Shown here one piece after another: positions 18,191 to 26,623 of a stretch of 64,000 bases of DNA; the first letter of the stretch is position 1; each line of letters starts with the position of its first letter. The DNA comes from Nocardia blacklockiae (GTDB lineage: Bacteria > Actinomycetota > Actinomycetes > Mycobacteriales > Mycobacteriaceae). The position numbers and the translations under genes are program-made. The stretch covers positions 558,001-622,000 of the forward strand of contig NZ_JADLRJ010000003.1 in assembly GCF_015477355.1 (NCBI RefSeq), given 5' to 3'. The notes beneath the pieces are model-generated. The model was not told the DNA's origin. It did no database searches and saw only the letters and a list, made by a program, of their open reading frames with translations.

Positions 18191-19864
18191 TCAGGCGTCG
18201 GTGAAGGTGACCCGCACCGAGACCGGGGTGGTCTGCAGCGCGGCGAACCCGGCCGCGGTCAGCGGCGCCAGCAGGGGATGCGGTGCGAAGGCGCGGGCGC
18301 GGGCCACCACGTCGTCGTCGGGCCGCAGCTCCGCGTGCCCGGCGAGCCACCGGTCGCCCCGGCGCAGGCGCACGCGCGGGTCGGCGCGCACGTTGTTGCC
18401 CCAGCCCGAGCGCATGCCGTGCTGGCAGATGATCCACGCGCCGTCGTCGTCGAACAGCACCGACACCGGCACCCGGCGCGGCTGCCCGGTTTTGCGGCCG
18501 ATGGTCTCCAGCTCGGTGGCGAACGTCGAACGCACGCCCAGGCGGTCGAGGGCGCGGAAGGTGGGATTGGCGACGTAGCGGCCGACGGCGCGTTCGACGC
18601 GGAACTTGCGGGCCAGGCCCTGCGGTGCGGCACCGGAACCGCCGCGCCGGGGCCGGAACGCGTCGAACCCGTTGCGCCGCAGCATGGTCCCGGCGGTCAG
18701 CCACGGCGAGCGCGCGGGATCGGGGTCCTGGCCGCGCCCGAGGCGGTGCAGCTGGTCGGTGTGCCATTGCAGGTCCAAGGCCCCGTCGAAGGACTTCAGC
18801 CGACCGGCCGCGCGGCCGAGTGAGATGGCCGGCGGTCGCAGGGCCGCGGTGCGTCCGGTGAGCAGGTCGGCCGCGGCCGCGGGGAAGACCGCGGTGGGAC
18901 GGCCCAGGCTGACGACGTCGCAGGCACCGGCCGAGAGCGCCGCCCGCATCGCCGCGTGCGACCGGAAGCCGCCCGTCACCGCGAGCGGTACGGTGCCCGC
19001 GACCTGCCGCGCGGTCTCGGCGTAGTCGAGGAAGTAGGCCTCCCGGGCGCGGGTGCTCGCGGTGGCCCGGCCCATCATCGCGGGGGATTCGTAACTGCCG
19101 CCGCTGATCTCGATCAGGTCCAGGCCCTCGGCGGCCAGCGCCGCGACGACCGACCGCGATTCGTCCTCGGTGAACCCGCCGCGCTGGAAGTCGGCGGAGT
19201 TGAGCTTGATCGCCACCGCGAACCCGGGGCGTACCGTCGCGCGGATCGCCCGGACCACCTCGAGCGCGAAGCGGCGGCGTCGCTCCGGATCGCCGCCCCA
19301 GTCGTCGGTGCGCCGGTTGGCCAGCGGCGACAGGAACTGGGAGACGAGATACCCGTGCGCGCCGTGGATCTGGACGCCGTCGAAGCCCGCGGCCTCGGCG
19401 ACGCGCGCGGCGGTGGCGAAACGCGTTATCAGGTCCTCGATTTCGGCCGCCGTCAGCGCGCGCGGCACGGGCAGGCCGGGGATGCCGGGCGCGATCGCCG
19501 ACGGCGCGACCGGCCGCCGCCGGGTGGCCAGCGGATTGGCTTGGCGGCCAGGATGATTCAGCTGCATCCAGACCGGTGTGCCGCCGTCCTTCGCGGCCTT
19601 CGCCCAGCGGCTGAGCGCGTCCAGGTGCCGCTCGTCCTCGACGACGACATTGCCGGGCTCGCCGAGCTGGGTGCGGTCGATCATCACGTTGCCGGTGACG
19701 ATCAGGCCGAAACCGCCTGCGCCCCAACGCTGGTACAGGCGGTGCAGGCGCTCGTCGGGCCCCAGACCGGCGTCGCCGAGGCCCTCGCTGAGCGCGGCCT
19801 TCATGATCCGGTTGGGCAGCGTCTGCCCGCAGGGCAGGGGGAGGGGATCGGGCAGGTCGGTCAT
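18191..19864 (-). CDS. Old Yellow Enzyme fused to a Ddn-like F420 nitroreductase domain
   Basis: A 557-residue two-domain protein. Residues ~1-385 form an FMN-binding OYE barrel, with IMKAALSEGLGD, PVWMQLNHPGRQANP, the catalytic region GVQIHGAHGYLVSQFLSP, and VPLAVTGGFRSHAAM. Residues ~430-557 match deazaflavin-dependent nitroreductases (DUF385/Ddn), with TIGRKTGQPRRVPVSVLFDD and SGWGNNVRADPRVRLR. The chain thus pairs an NAD(P)H/FMN ene-reductase with an F420H2-type domain. An in-line GGAGGAA site sets the ATG at 19864. It is divergent from a TetR gene across two palindromic operators, so it is probably repressed by it. Confidence 0.85.
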   Translation of the reverse strand: MTDLPDPLPLPCGQTLPNRIMKAALSEGLGDAGLGPDERLHRLYQRWGAGGFGLIVTGNVMIDRTQLGEPGNVVVEDERHLDALSRWAKAAKDGGTPVWMQLNHPGRQANPLATRRRPVAPSAIAPGIPGLPVPRALTAAEIEDLITRFATAARVAEAAGFDGVQIHGAHGYLVSQFLSPLANRRTDDWGGDPERRRRFALEVVRAIRATVRPGFAVAIKLNSADFQRGGFTEDESRSVVAALAAEGLDLIEISGGSYESPAMMGRATASTRAREAYFLDYAETARQVAGTVPLAVTGGFRSHAAMRAALSAGACDVVSLGRPTAVFPAAAADLLTGRTAALRPPAISLGRAAGRLKSFDGALDLQWHTDQLHRLGRGQDPDPARSPWLTAGTMLRRNGFDAFRPRRGGSGAAPQGLARKFRVERAVGRYVANPTFRALDRLGVRSTFATELETIGRKTGQPRRVPVSVLFDDDGAWIICQHGMRSGWGNNVRADPRVRLRRGDRWLAGHAELRPDDDVVARARAFAPHPLLAPLTAAGFAALQTTPVSVRVTFTDA

Positions 19865-19885
19865 CGTCGTGTTCCTCCGTCGCGG

Positions 19886-19901
19886 TAGACCGATCGGTTT
19901 A
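19886..19901. promoter_or_regulatory. TetR operator site 1
   Basis: TAGACCGATCGGTTTA contains the perfect 10-bp palindrome ACCGATCGGT (19889-19898), 22 bp before the reductase start codon. It is one of two matching sites in the 113-bp divergent gap, and the likely binding site of the adjacent TetR protein. Confidence 0.75.
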
Positions 19902-19913
19902 GTCGCACGGTAG

Positions 19914-19929
19914 TACACCGATCGGTCTA
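19914..19929. promoter_or_regulatory. TetR operator site 2
   Basis: TACACCGATCGGTCTA repeats the same ACCGATCGGT palindrome at 19917-19926. Its centre is 28 bp from that of site 1, near three helical turns, so two dimers could bind on one face. A TAGGCT -10-like hexamer for the regulator follows at 19938. Confidence 0.75.
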
Positions 19930-19977
19930 CGGCAAGGTAGGCTGGTCGCACTGTCATCCGCGGAGGAGGATCGCATC

Positions 19978-20541
19978 ATGGCGGCTCGGGACCGGTTGCT
20001 CGACAGCACCGTCGACCTCATGCGCCGCTACGGCGTCGCGGGCACCGGGATCGCGCAACTGTTGCAGCACAGCGGCATCTCGCGGCGGTCGGTCTATCTG
20101 AACTTCCCCGACGGCAAGGCCGAGTTGGTCGCCGAGGCCACCCGCTCGGCCGGGCAGGCGGCGAGCGCGCTGATCCGCGAGCTCACCGCCGGCGCAGACC
20201 TGGCCGCGTGTGTGGCCGCCTTCCCGGCGCTGTGGCGGGAAACCGTAGTGAGCAGTGATTTCACCGCCGGCTGCCCGATCGTGGCCGCGGCGCTGGGCCG
20301 GGCGGAAGCACCGGCGGCGGCGGACGCGGCGGGCGCCAGCTTCGCCGACTGGGAGCAGATTCTCGCCGAGCGCCTGCGTGCGGAGCGGGTGGCGCCCGAG
20401 CGCGCGCTGGCGCTGGCGACCACCATCGTCGCCGCGATCGAGGGCGCGGTGGTGATGTCGCTGGCCACCCGCTCGGTCGACCCGCTCGAACGGGTGGGTG
20501 GCCAGCTGTCGGACCTGGTCACCACGTATACGGCTCGCTGA
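19978..20541 (+). CDS. TetR/AcrR-family repressor (LmrA/YxaF-like)
   Basis: A 187-residue regulator. The N-terminal HTH reads LLDSTVDLMRRYGVAGTGIA followed by LQHSGISRRSVYLNFPDGKAELV. The C-terminal domain carries the FTAGCPIVAAAL motif, which is characteristic of the LmrA/YxaF branch (TetR_C_33-like). A GGAGGAGGAT ribosome site precedes ATG 19978. It is divergent from the OYE-Ddn fusion with two identical palindromes between them, the standard layout of a TetR repressor controlling itself and a detoxifying enzyme. The inducer is probably a substrate of that enzyme, by inference. Confidence 0.9.
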   Translation: MAARDRLLDSTVDLMRRYGVAGTGIAQLLQHSGISRRSVYLNFPDGKAELVAEATRSAGQAASALIRELTAGADLAACVAAFPALWRETVVSSDFTAGCPIVAAALGRAEAPAAADAAGASFADWEQILAERLRAERVAPERALALATTIVAAIEGAVVMSLATRSVDPLERVGGQLSDLVTTYTAR

Positions 20542-20619
20542 GGAGTCGCCGCTCTCGTCAGTGCGGCCCGCCGTGGCCGAGGTGACGTCGGCGGTCACCT
20601 CGGCGTCGCGGGCCAGGCG

Positions 20620-21306
20620 TCAGTCCGGTCGCGTGGCGCGGTAGTAGGTGACCCGGCCCATGAGGCGGTGGCGCTCGGAATCGACTTCCTCGCAAACGAA
20701 TCCGGCGCCGCGCAGCAGCCGGGGGATGCCGTCGCCGAGATTGCCGTCGAGGTGGTGGTTGCGCAGCATGAGCCGGGCCGCGAGGCCGTCGGCAGGCGTG
20801 ATCGGGCCGCCGACATCGACGATGTGGAACCGGCCGCCCGGCCGCAGCACCCGCAGCGCCTCGGCGGCCACCGCGGCCTTCACGTCGGCATCGAGGTGGT
20901 GCAGCATCAGCGAGGACAGCACCCGGTCGAATTCGCCGTCGCCGTAGGGAAGTTCCTGGGCGTAGGCGCGCTCGAAGCGGATTCCAGCCTGTCCCTGAGC
21001 CTTTCGCTCGGCGCGGGACAGGGCGCGCGGGTCGGGATCGGTGCCGATCACCTCGGCGGCGGGCCGGGCGCGCTTCGCTCGCAGCGTGAGATTGCCGGTG
21101 CCGCAGCCGATTTCGAGAACACGCTGGTCGTCTCGGAGATCGGCCTGGTCGACGAGGCGCTGGTGCAAACGGGGCGCGCCGAGCAGCCGGGTGAGCAGGT
21201 CGTAGGTCGGCAGCAGCGCGTCGCGGCCGGCGGCGGGCAGGTAGTCGTGCCGGTTTCCCATGGCCGTGGTGACGGAATGTGGACGATGTTCGGTCATGTA
21301 GTCCAT
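20620..21306 (-). CDS. Class I SAM-dependent methyltransferase
   Basis: A 228-residue methyltransferase with the UbiE/Coq5-like layout. Motif I is VLEIGCGTGNLTLRAKRA, motif II VIGTDPDPRALSRAERKA, motif IV FDRVLSSLMLHHLD, and post-motif VLRPGGRFHIVDVGGP. The N-terminal HRPHSVTTAMGNRHDYLPAAGR segment (first part shown only in outline) precedes a helical cap. The start ATG at 21306 lies 65 bp from the divergent AraC start. The substrate is unknown; a lipid or quinone is possible from the motif pattern only. Confidence 0.85.
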   Translation of the reverse strand: MDYMTEHRPHSVTTAMGNRHDYLPAAGRDALLPTYDLLTRLLGAPRLHQRLVDQADLRDDQRVLEIGCGTGNLTLRAKRARPAAEVIGTDPDPRALSRAERKAQGQAGIRFERAYAQELPYGDGEFDRVLSSLMLHHLDADVKAAVAAEALRVLRPGGRFHIVDVGGPITPADGLAARLMLRNHHLDGNLGDGIPRLLRGAGFVCEEVDSERHRLMGRVTYYRATRPD

Positions 21307-21371
21307 CGTGATCGTCGCGAATGGGCGCTGGTTGGGTGATTCTCGGGAGAAATAGGACTATCTTCGGTCTC

Positions 21372-22277
21372 GTGGTGCGCGCGTCGACGAGGGTGGTGGG
21401 TCATCGCGGCGGCGTGCCCGTGTACGACTACCGCGCCGACCACCTCACTCCGCCGGTGTCGCTGCTGCGCTTCGAGTCCTTCGAGGGGCACACCATGGTG
21501 ATGCGCGAGGGCGCCGAGCCGGGGGAGCGACGCGAGGTGTGGCCGCACATCCACGATTTCCCCGCGCTGTTCTACGCCGCCGAGGCCGCCGTGGTGTACG
21601 TGATCGGCGCGGGTCAGGTGGTCGACGTCGAGGCGGCCCGGACGGTCGGCGACGGTGTCGGGGTGTTCTTCGATCCCGCCGTGCTCGACGACGGGCGCAC
21701 GCCGTGGCCGGCGTGGCGCTCGCATCCGCTGCTGTTCCCGTTCCTGCACGGCCGGTCGAGCGGGCTGCTGCGGCTGGAGGTGCCCGCGGACCGCCGGGCG
21801 CGGTGGGACGACGCGATCGCGGCGATCGAGACCGAACTCGCCGAGCGGCAGGAGGGGTATCGGCAGGCGGCCGCGGCACACCTGACGCTGCTGCTGATCG
21901 AGCTGGCGCGGCTGGCCGCCGACGTGGTCGGCGATCTGCGGCGCAGCGGAGAACCCTTGCTGGCCGAGGTGTTCGACGTGATCGAGCGGCGGCACGGTGA
22001 GCCGCTGTCGCTGCGGGACGTGGCGCGCGCGGTCGGCATGACGCCGGGACATCTGACCACCGTGGTGCGCCGCCGCACCGGCCGCACCGTGCAGGACTGG
22101 ATCGCCGATCGGCGCATGACCGAGGCCCGCCAGCTGCTCGCCGAGACCGACCTGCCGATCGCCGAGATCGCCCGCCGCGTCGGCGTTCCCGACCCCGGCT
22201 ACTTCACCCGGCTGTTCCGCCGCACGCACGGCGAGCCGCCCCGCCGCTGGCGCGACCGCGTCGCCGAGGCGTCGTAG
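21372..22277 (+). CDS. AraC-family transcriptional regulator
   Basis: A 301-residue regulator with an N-terminal cupin-like ligand domain (HIHDFPALFYAAEAAVVYVI) and a C-terminal AraC double HTH (LRDVARAVGMTPGHLTTVVR and IAEIARRVGVPDPGYFTRLF). The start is taken as GTG 21372, with a TATCTT -10-like box nine bases upstream, compatible with a leaderless message. The NmrA-like reductase gene follows after 57 bp and is the most likely target. It is divergent from the methyltransferase. Confidence 0.85.
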   Translation: MVRASTRVVGHRGGVPVYDYRADHLTPPVSLLRFESFEGHTMVMREGAEPGERREVWPHIHDFPALFYAAEAAVVYVIGAGQVVDVEAARTVGDGVGVFFDPAVLDDGRTPWPAWRSHPLLFPFLHGRSSGLLRLEVPADRRARWDDAIAAIETELAERQEGYRQAAAAHLTLLLIELARLAADVVGDLRRSGEPLLAEVFDVIERRHGEPLSLRDVARAVGMTPGHLTTVVRRRTGRTVQDWIADRRMTEARQLLAETDLPIAEIARRVGVPDPGYFTRLFRRTHGEPPRRWRDRVAEAS

Positions 22278-22334
22278 TGATCCGGTGAAATTCCCATGTG
22301 CCCAGGCAAGGGGTGGGCAACTAGCCTGTCTCCC

Positions 22335-23138
22335 ATGAAGATTCTGGTCACCGGAGCCACCGGGAACATCGGTAGGAAAGTGGTCGATCATCTGATTGCG
22401 CTGGGCGCGGACGACATTCGCGCCCTGTCCAATCACCCCGAACGTGCCGGACTACCCGAGGGCGTCGAGGTGGTGCGCGGTTACCTGCGCCGGCTGTCGT
22501 CGCTGCCCGCCGCGTTCGAGGGGGTGCAGCGGATGTATCTGGCGCCCGCCCTCGAGACCGTCACCGAGGTGGTGGAGCTGGCCCGGCAGGCGGGCGTCGG
22601 CCGCATCGTCGACCTGTCCGGCGACGAGACCACGGACTGGCAGCCGATCGCGCACGCGGTCGAGAAGTCGGGCGTCGCCTGGACGCACCTGTACGCGGGC
22701 GAGTTCATGGAGAACACCACGATGTGGGCGGAGCAGGGGCGCACCACCGGCACGGTGCGCGAGCCGTACCCGGAGTCGGCGAACGCGCCGATCGCGATGG
22801 ACGACATCGCCCGGGTCGCCGCGACGGTGCTGACCCAGGACGGCCACGACGGCATCGCCTATCCACTCACCGGCCCCGAAACCCTCACCCGCGCAGAGCG
22901 AGTCCGCCAACTGGGCGCGGCGCTGGGCCGCGAGCTCACCTTCGAGACCGTGCCCCGTGCGGACACCGTCGCGGCCCTGCGCCCGACCATGGGCGATTTC
23001 GCCGAATGGTACGTGGACGGGCTCGCCGCCATGGTCGACCACCCGCAACAAGCCACCACCGCCGTAGCCGACCTCACCGGCCGCCCCGCCACCACTTTCG
23101 CCGAATGGGCCACCGCGAACGCGGACCTGTTCCGCTGA
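22335..23138 (+). CDS. NmrA-like NAD(P)-binding reductase
   Basis: A 267-residue atypical short-chain dehydrogenase. The dinucleotide motif at the N-terminus is ILVTGATGNIGRKVVDHL. Other segments are MYLAPALETVTEVVELARQA and TGPETLTRAERVRQLGAALG, typical of NmrA/azoreductase-like (SDR_a5) proteins. The YxxxK active-site motif of classical SDRs is absent, so it may act as an NAD(P)H-dependent quinone/azo reductase or a redox sensor. TAGCCT lies 7 bp before the ATG, so a leaderless transcript is possible. Preceded by the AraC regulator. Confidence 0.85.
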   Translation: MKILVTGATGNIGRKVVDHLIALGADDIRALSNHPERAGLPEGVEVVRGYLRRLSSLPAAFEGVQRMYLAPALETVTEVVELARQAGVGRIVDLSGDETTDWQPIAHAVEKSGVAWTHLYAGEFMENTTMWAEQGRTTGTVREPYPESANAPIAMDDIARVAATVLTQDGHDGIAYPLTGPETLTRAERVRQLGAALGRELTFETVPRADTVAALRPTMGDFAEWYVDGLAAMVDHPQQATTAVADLTGRPATTFAEWATANADLFR

Positions 23139-23263
23139 GCGCCGGTCGCTTCCGCTGAGCGCCGGAGGCTTCGTGATGTCCCTGTGGGGGGCAAGTCCCG
23201 CACCGATATTCGGGGCGAGGTAGGGCGGTCGACGAGGGGCGGGGGCGCTGTCGGCGGGAGTGC

Positions 23264-24118
23264 TCAGCGTTCGAGTGCGGCCTCGATGTCAGCTCGGCTC
23301 GGGATGGACGCGCTCGCACCGAGTTTCGTGGTGGCCAGGGCGCCTGCGGTGCAGGCCCAGGCGAGGGCCGTGGCGGGGCCGCGGTGCCAGTGGGCGGCGA
23401 GGGCTCCGGTGAAGGTGTCGCCCGCGCCGGTGGTGTCGACGACCTCGACCCGCACACCCGGGTGGGCGATCTCGCCGTCGGGTCCGCGGTACACCGCTCC
23501 GTTCGCGCCGCGCGTGACTACCACGTGCGGCACGGTATCCAGGGACGCGGCCAGTCGCTCGGACTCGCCCTCGTTGACCACGGCGATGTCGACGACGGAC
23601 CAGAACTCCGGCGAAAGATCCTGCGCGGGTGAGGGATTGAGCAGCACGGTGGTGCCCGAGGCGCGGGCGTGCCGGGCGGCGGCGAGCACGGTCGGCAGCG
23701 GAATCTCCAACTGGCACAGCAGGATGTCCGCCGCCGCCACCGCCGCGAGGTCGTCCGCGGTGAGGTCGGTCAGCGTCGCGTTGGCGCCCTCGACGACGAT
23801 GATGGTGTTCTCGCCGGCGGAGTCAACCACGATCGTGGCGACGCCGCTCGGACCGGCCGCCGTGCGCAGCCGCCGGGTCCCCACCCCCGCCCCGTCGAGC
23901 ACCTTGCGCAATTCCGCCGCGAACAGGTCGTCGCCGACCGCGCCCACGAAGTCGACCTCGGCACCCGCTCGCCGCGCCGCGATCGCCTGATTGGAGCCCT
24001 TCCCGCCGGGCACCATGTCGAAGCCGCGGCCGAGCACGGTCTCACCGGGTTCCGGCCGCCGTCCGGTCGTCGTCACCAGATCCATGTTGATGCTGCCCAC
24101 CACCGCGATTCGCGCCAT
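23264..24118 (-). CDS. rbsK: Ribokinase (PfkB family)
   Basis: A 284-residue PfkB sugar kinase that phosphorylates D-ribose to ribose 5-phosphate. The N-terminal PfkB signature is [22 protein letters not shown]- and anion-hole motif [18 protein letters not shown] lies near residue 230 and carries the catalytic Asp. The start [15 protein letters not shown] is ribokinase-like, including the ribose-contact Asn-Asp pair. The gene stands divergent from proA with 23 bp between starts. No ribose transporter is nearby, so a salvage role is inferred. Confidence 0.9.
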   Translation of the reverse strand: MARIAVVGSINMDLVTTTGRRPEPGETVLGRGFDMVPGGKGSNQAIAARRAGAEVDFVGAVGDDLFAAELRKVLDGAGVGTRRLRTAAGPSGVATIVVDSAGENTIIVVEGANATLTDLTADDLAAVAAADILLCQLEIPLPTVLAAARHARASGTTVLLNPSPAQDLSPEFWSVVDIAVVNEGESERLAASLDTVPHVVVTRGANGAVYRGPDGEIAHPGVRVEVVDTTGAGDTFTGALAAHWHRGPATALAWACTAGALATTKLGASASIPSRADIEAALER

Positions 24119-24128
24119 ATCCGCACAG

Positions 24129-24134
24129 TAGGCT
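24129..24134 (+). promoter_or_regulatory. Candidate -10 for leaderless proA transcript
   Basis: TAGGCT ends 7 bp before the proA ATG (24142), and no Shine-Dalgarno sequence is visible. The 23-bp gap to the divergent ribokinase gene leaves little room for anything except a leaderless promoter. Confidence 0.45.
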
Positions 24135-24141
24135 GATACGC

Positions 24142-25410
24142 ATGACTGCTCCCACTGCCACCGATCAGGACTCGGTCCGCACGGTGGTGCACGACGCGGC
24201 GCGCCGGGCCCGGGTGGCGTCGCGAACGCTCGCCCAGCTCACCACCGAACAGAAGAACACCGCGCTGCACGCCGCCGCCGACGCGCTGCTGGCCGCGAGC
24301 GACCGGGTCCTCGCGGCCAATGCCGAGGACCTCGAGATCGCCCGCGCGGCCGGCACCGCCGAGTCGCTGCTCGACCGGCTGCGCCTGACCGAGGCCCGCG
24401 TCGACGGGATCGCCTCGGGGCTGCGCCAAGTCGCCGGCCTGCCGGACCCGGTGGGCGTGGTGGTGCGCGGGTCGACGCTGCCGAACGGACTCGAGATCCG
24501 GCAGGTGCGGGTGCCGCTGGGTGTGGTCGGCATGGTGTACGAGGCGCGGCCCAACGTCACGGTCGACGCGTTCGGGCTGGCGCTGAAGTCCGGGAACGCG
24601 GCGGTGCTGCGCGGGTCCTCCTCGGCGGCCCGGTCCAACGCCGCGCTCGTCGAGGTGTTGCGGGAAGCGCTTGTCGCACAGGGACTTCCGGCCGACGCGG
24701 TGCAGCTGCTGCCGAGCGAGGACCGTTCCAGCGTCACCCATCTGATCCAGGCGCGCGGCCTGGTCGACGTGGTCATCCCGCGCGGCGGCGCCGGCCTGAT
24801 CAACGCCGTGGTCCGCGACGCGCAGGTGCCGACCATCGAGACCGGCACCGGCAACTGCCACGTCTACGTGCACGCCGCCGCGGACCTGGACATGGCCGAG
24901 GCGATCCTGCTCAACGCCAAGACCCGCCGGCCCAGCGTCTGCAACGCCGCCGAGACCGTGCTGATCGACGACGCCGTCGCCACCACCGCGGTGCCCCGCC
25001 TGATCGAGGCGCTGGAACGGCACGGCGTCACGGTGCACGGCGACCTGCCGGGCCTGATCCCCGCGAACGACACCGACTGGGGCGAGGAGTACCTGTCCCT
25101 CGACATCGCGCTCAAGGTGGTCGCCGACCTGGACGCGGCCGTGGAGCACATCAACACCTGGGGCACCGGGCACACCGAGGCCATCGTCACCGGCGACCTG
25201 GCCGCGGCCCGCGAGTTCAGCAACCGGGTCGACGCGGCCGCTGTCATGGTCAACGCCTCCACCGCCTTCACCGACGGCGAGCAGTTCGGCTTCGGCGCGG
25301 AGATCGGCATCTCCACCCAGAAGCTGCACGCCCGCGGCCCCATGGGCCTGCCGGAACTCACCTCCACCAAGTGGGTCGTCTGGGGCGACGGGCAGATCCG
25401 GCCCGTCTGA
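24142..25410 (+). CDS. proA: Gamma-glutamyl phosphate reductase
   Basis: A 422-residue NADPH-dependent enzyme of proline synthesis. It reduces gamma-glutamyl phosphate to glutamate semialdehyde. Diagnostic motifs are [20 protein letters not shown], the [16 protein letters not shown] region, and the active-site cysteine in [20 protein letters not shown]. Full length for the family. proB is not in the window. The order proA then MoxR/VWA pair then nadD is the same as in M. tuberculosis. Confidence 0.97.
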   Translation: MTAPTATDQDSVRTVVHDAARRARVASRTLAQLTTEQKNTALHAAADALLAASDRVLAANAEDLEIARAAGTAESLLDRLRLTEARVDGIASGLRQVAGLPDPVGVVVRGSTLPNGLEIRQVRVPLGVVGMVYEARPNVTVDAFGLALKSGNAAVLRGSSSAARSNAALVEVLREALVAQGLPADAVQLLPSEDRSSVTHLIQARGLVDVVIPRGGAGLINAVVRDAQVPTIETGTGNCHVYVHAAADLDMAEAILLNAKTRRPSVCNAAETVLIDDAVATTAVPRLIEALERHGVTVHGDLPGLIPANDTDWGEEYLSLDIALKVVADLDAAVEHINTWGTGHTEAIVTGDLAAAREFSNRVDAAAVMVNASTAFTDGEQFGFGAEIGISTQKLHARGPMGLPELTSTKWVVWGDGQIRPV

Positions 25411-25744
25411 GCCCGGGTGGTTCGCCGCGCGGTCCGGCGAACGAACAGCGAACTCGGCCCTACCGTCGCCCGACCCACCCTGCCACGTCGGTAGCGGTCC
25501 GCGTCTGCGACCGCGTGCACGACGTGGTCGCATCGGACTCCGTGCTCTGCACGCGGCGAGGCGTCGCGAACGGTGACATGCGGCCGGTCGCCGGGAGCGT
25601 GCGATTCCTGACACCCGGTATCAGGCGGGTGCGCTGGATGTGTACCGTCGAACGAAGACGTCTATACGGTGCATACCCGGTATGCCCGCGGCCTCGGGGC
25701 CGGCAACCGTAGGGGAGTGGCGGGCCGCTTCCGGAGGAGGACCA
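25411..25744 (+). promoter_or_regulatory. Gap with a palindrome upstream of the MoxR gene
   Basis: A 334-bp non-coding stretch. It contains the perfect 15-bp dyad GCATACCCGGTATGC (25671-25685), about 60 bp before the next start codon, and a TATACG hexamer at 25663 that could be a -10. Another imperfect hairpin (CACCCG/CGGGTG arms) sits near 25611-25631. The dyad is a candidate operator; its regulator is unknown. Confidence 0.4.
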
Positions 25745-26620
25745 GTGCAGACCGCAGTGCACGAGCCGATCTTCGCGTCGGTCGACGACGTGATCGAGCG
25801 GTTGTCGCAGACCGGCTATCTGGCCGACAAGGGCACCGCGACCTCGGTGTTCCTGGCCGACCGGCTCGGCAAGCCGCTGCTGATCGAGGGACCGGCGGGC
25901 GTCGGCAAGACCGAGCTCGCGCGGGCCGTGGCCCAGGTCGCCGCCGCCGAACTGGTGCGCCTCCAGTGCTACGAGGGCATCGACGAGGCGCGCGCGCTCT
26001 ACGAGTGGAACCACGCCAAGCAGATCCTGCGCATCCAGGCCTCCAGCGAGAACGGCTGGGAGGACACCAAAGCCGACGTCTTCAGCGAGGAATTCCTGCT
26101 GTCGCGCCCGCTGCTCACCGCGATCCGGCGCACCGACCCCACCGTGCTGCTGATCGACGAGGCCGACAAGGCCGACGTCGAGATCGAGGGCCTGATGCTC
26201 GAGGTGCTCAGCGACTTCGCCGTCACCGTCCCCGAACTCGGCACCATCGCGGCGGTCCGCCGCCCGTTCACGGTGCTCACCTCCAACGCCACCCGCGAAC
26301 TGTCCGAGGCGTTGAAGCGCCGCTGCCTCTACCTGCACATCGACTTCCCCGACGAGGAACTCGAGCGACGCATCCTCGCCAGCCGCGTGCCCGAGCTGGC
26401 CCCGGCCGTGTCGGCGCAGCTGGTGCGGGTGGTGCACGTGCTGCGCGGCATGCAGTTGAAGAAGCTGCCCTCGGTGGCGGAGACCATCGACTGGGGCCGC
26501 ACGCTGCTGGCGCTGGGCCTGAAGGACCTCGACGACAAGACGGTCCGCGCCACCCTGGGCGTCGTGCTCAAGCACCAGAGCGACCACCAGCGCGCGCTGG
26601 CCGAGTTGAAACTGGCCTGA
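25745..26620 (+). CDS. MoxR-type AAA+ ATPase
   Basis: A 291-residue AAA+ ATPase that probably works as a chaperone-like activator. Walker A is EGPAGVGKTELARAVA near residue 48. The arginine-rich segment is LQCYEGIDEARALYEW, Walker B is TVLLIDEADKADVEIEGLM, and sensor 1 is TVLTSNATRELSEALKRRC. The GTG at 25745 has GGAGGAGG six bases upstream. The VWA partner gene begins 3 bp after its stop. MoxR/VWA pairs commonly insert metal or remodel partner complexes; the client here is unknown. Orthologous in position to Rv2426c. Confidence 0.9.
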   Translation: MQTAVHEPIFASVDDVIERLSQTGYLADKGTATSVFLADRLGKPLLIEGPAGVGKTELARAVAQVAAAELVRLQCYEGIDEARALYEWNHAKQILRIQASSENGWEDTKADVFSEEFLLSRPLLTAIRRTDPTVLLIDEADKADVEIEGLMLEVLSDFAVTVPELGTIAAVRRPFTVLTSNATRELSEALKRRCLYLHIDFPDEELERRILASRVPELAPAVSAQLVRVVHVLRGMQLKKLPSVAETIDWGRTLLALGLKDLDDKTVRATLGVVLKHQSDHQRALAELKLA

Positions 26621-26623
26621 CCG

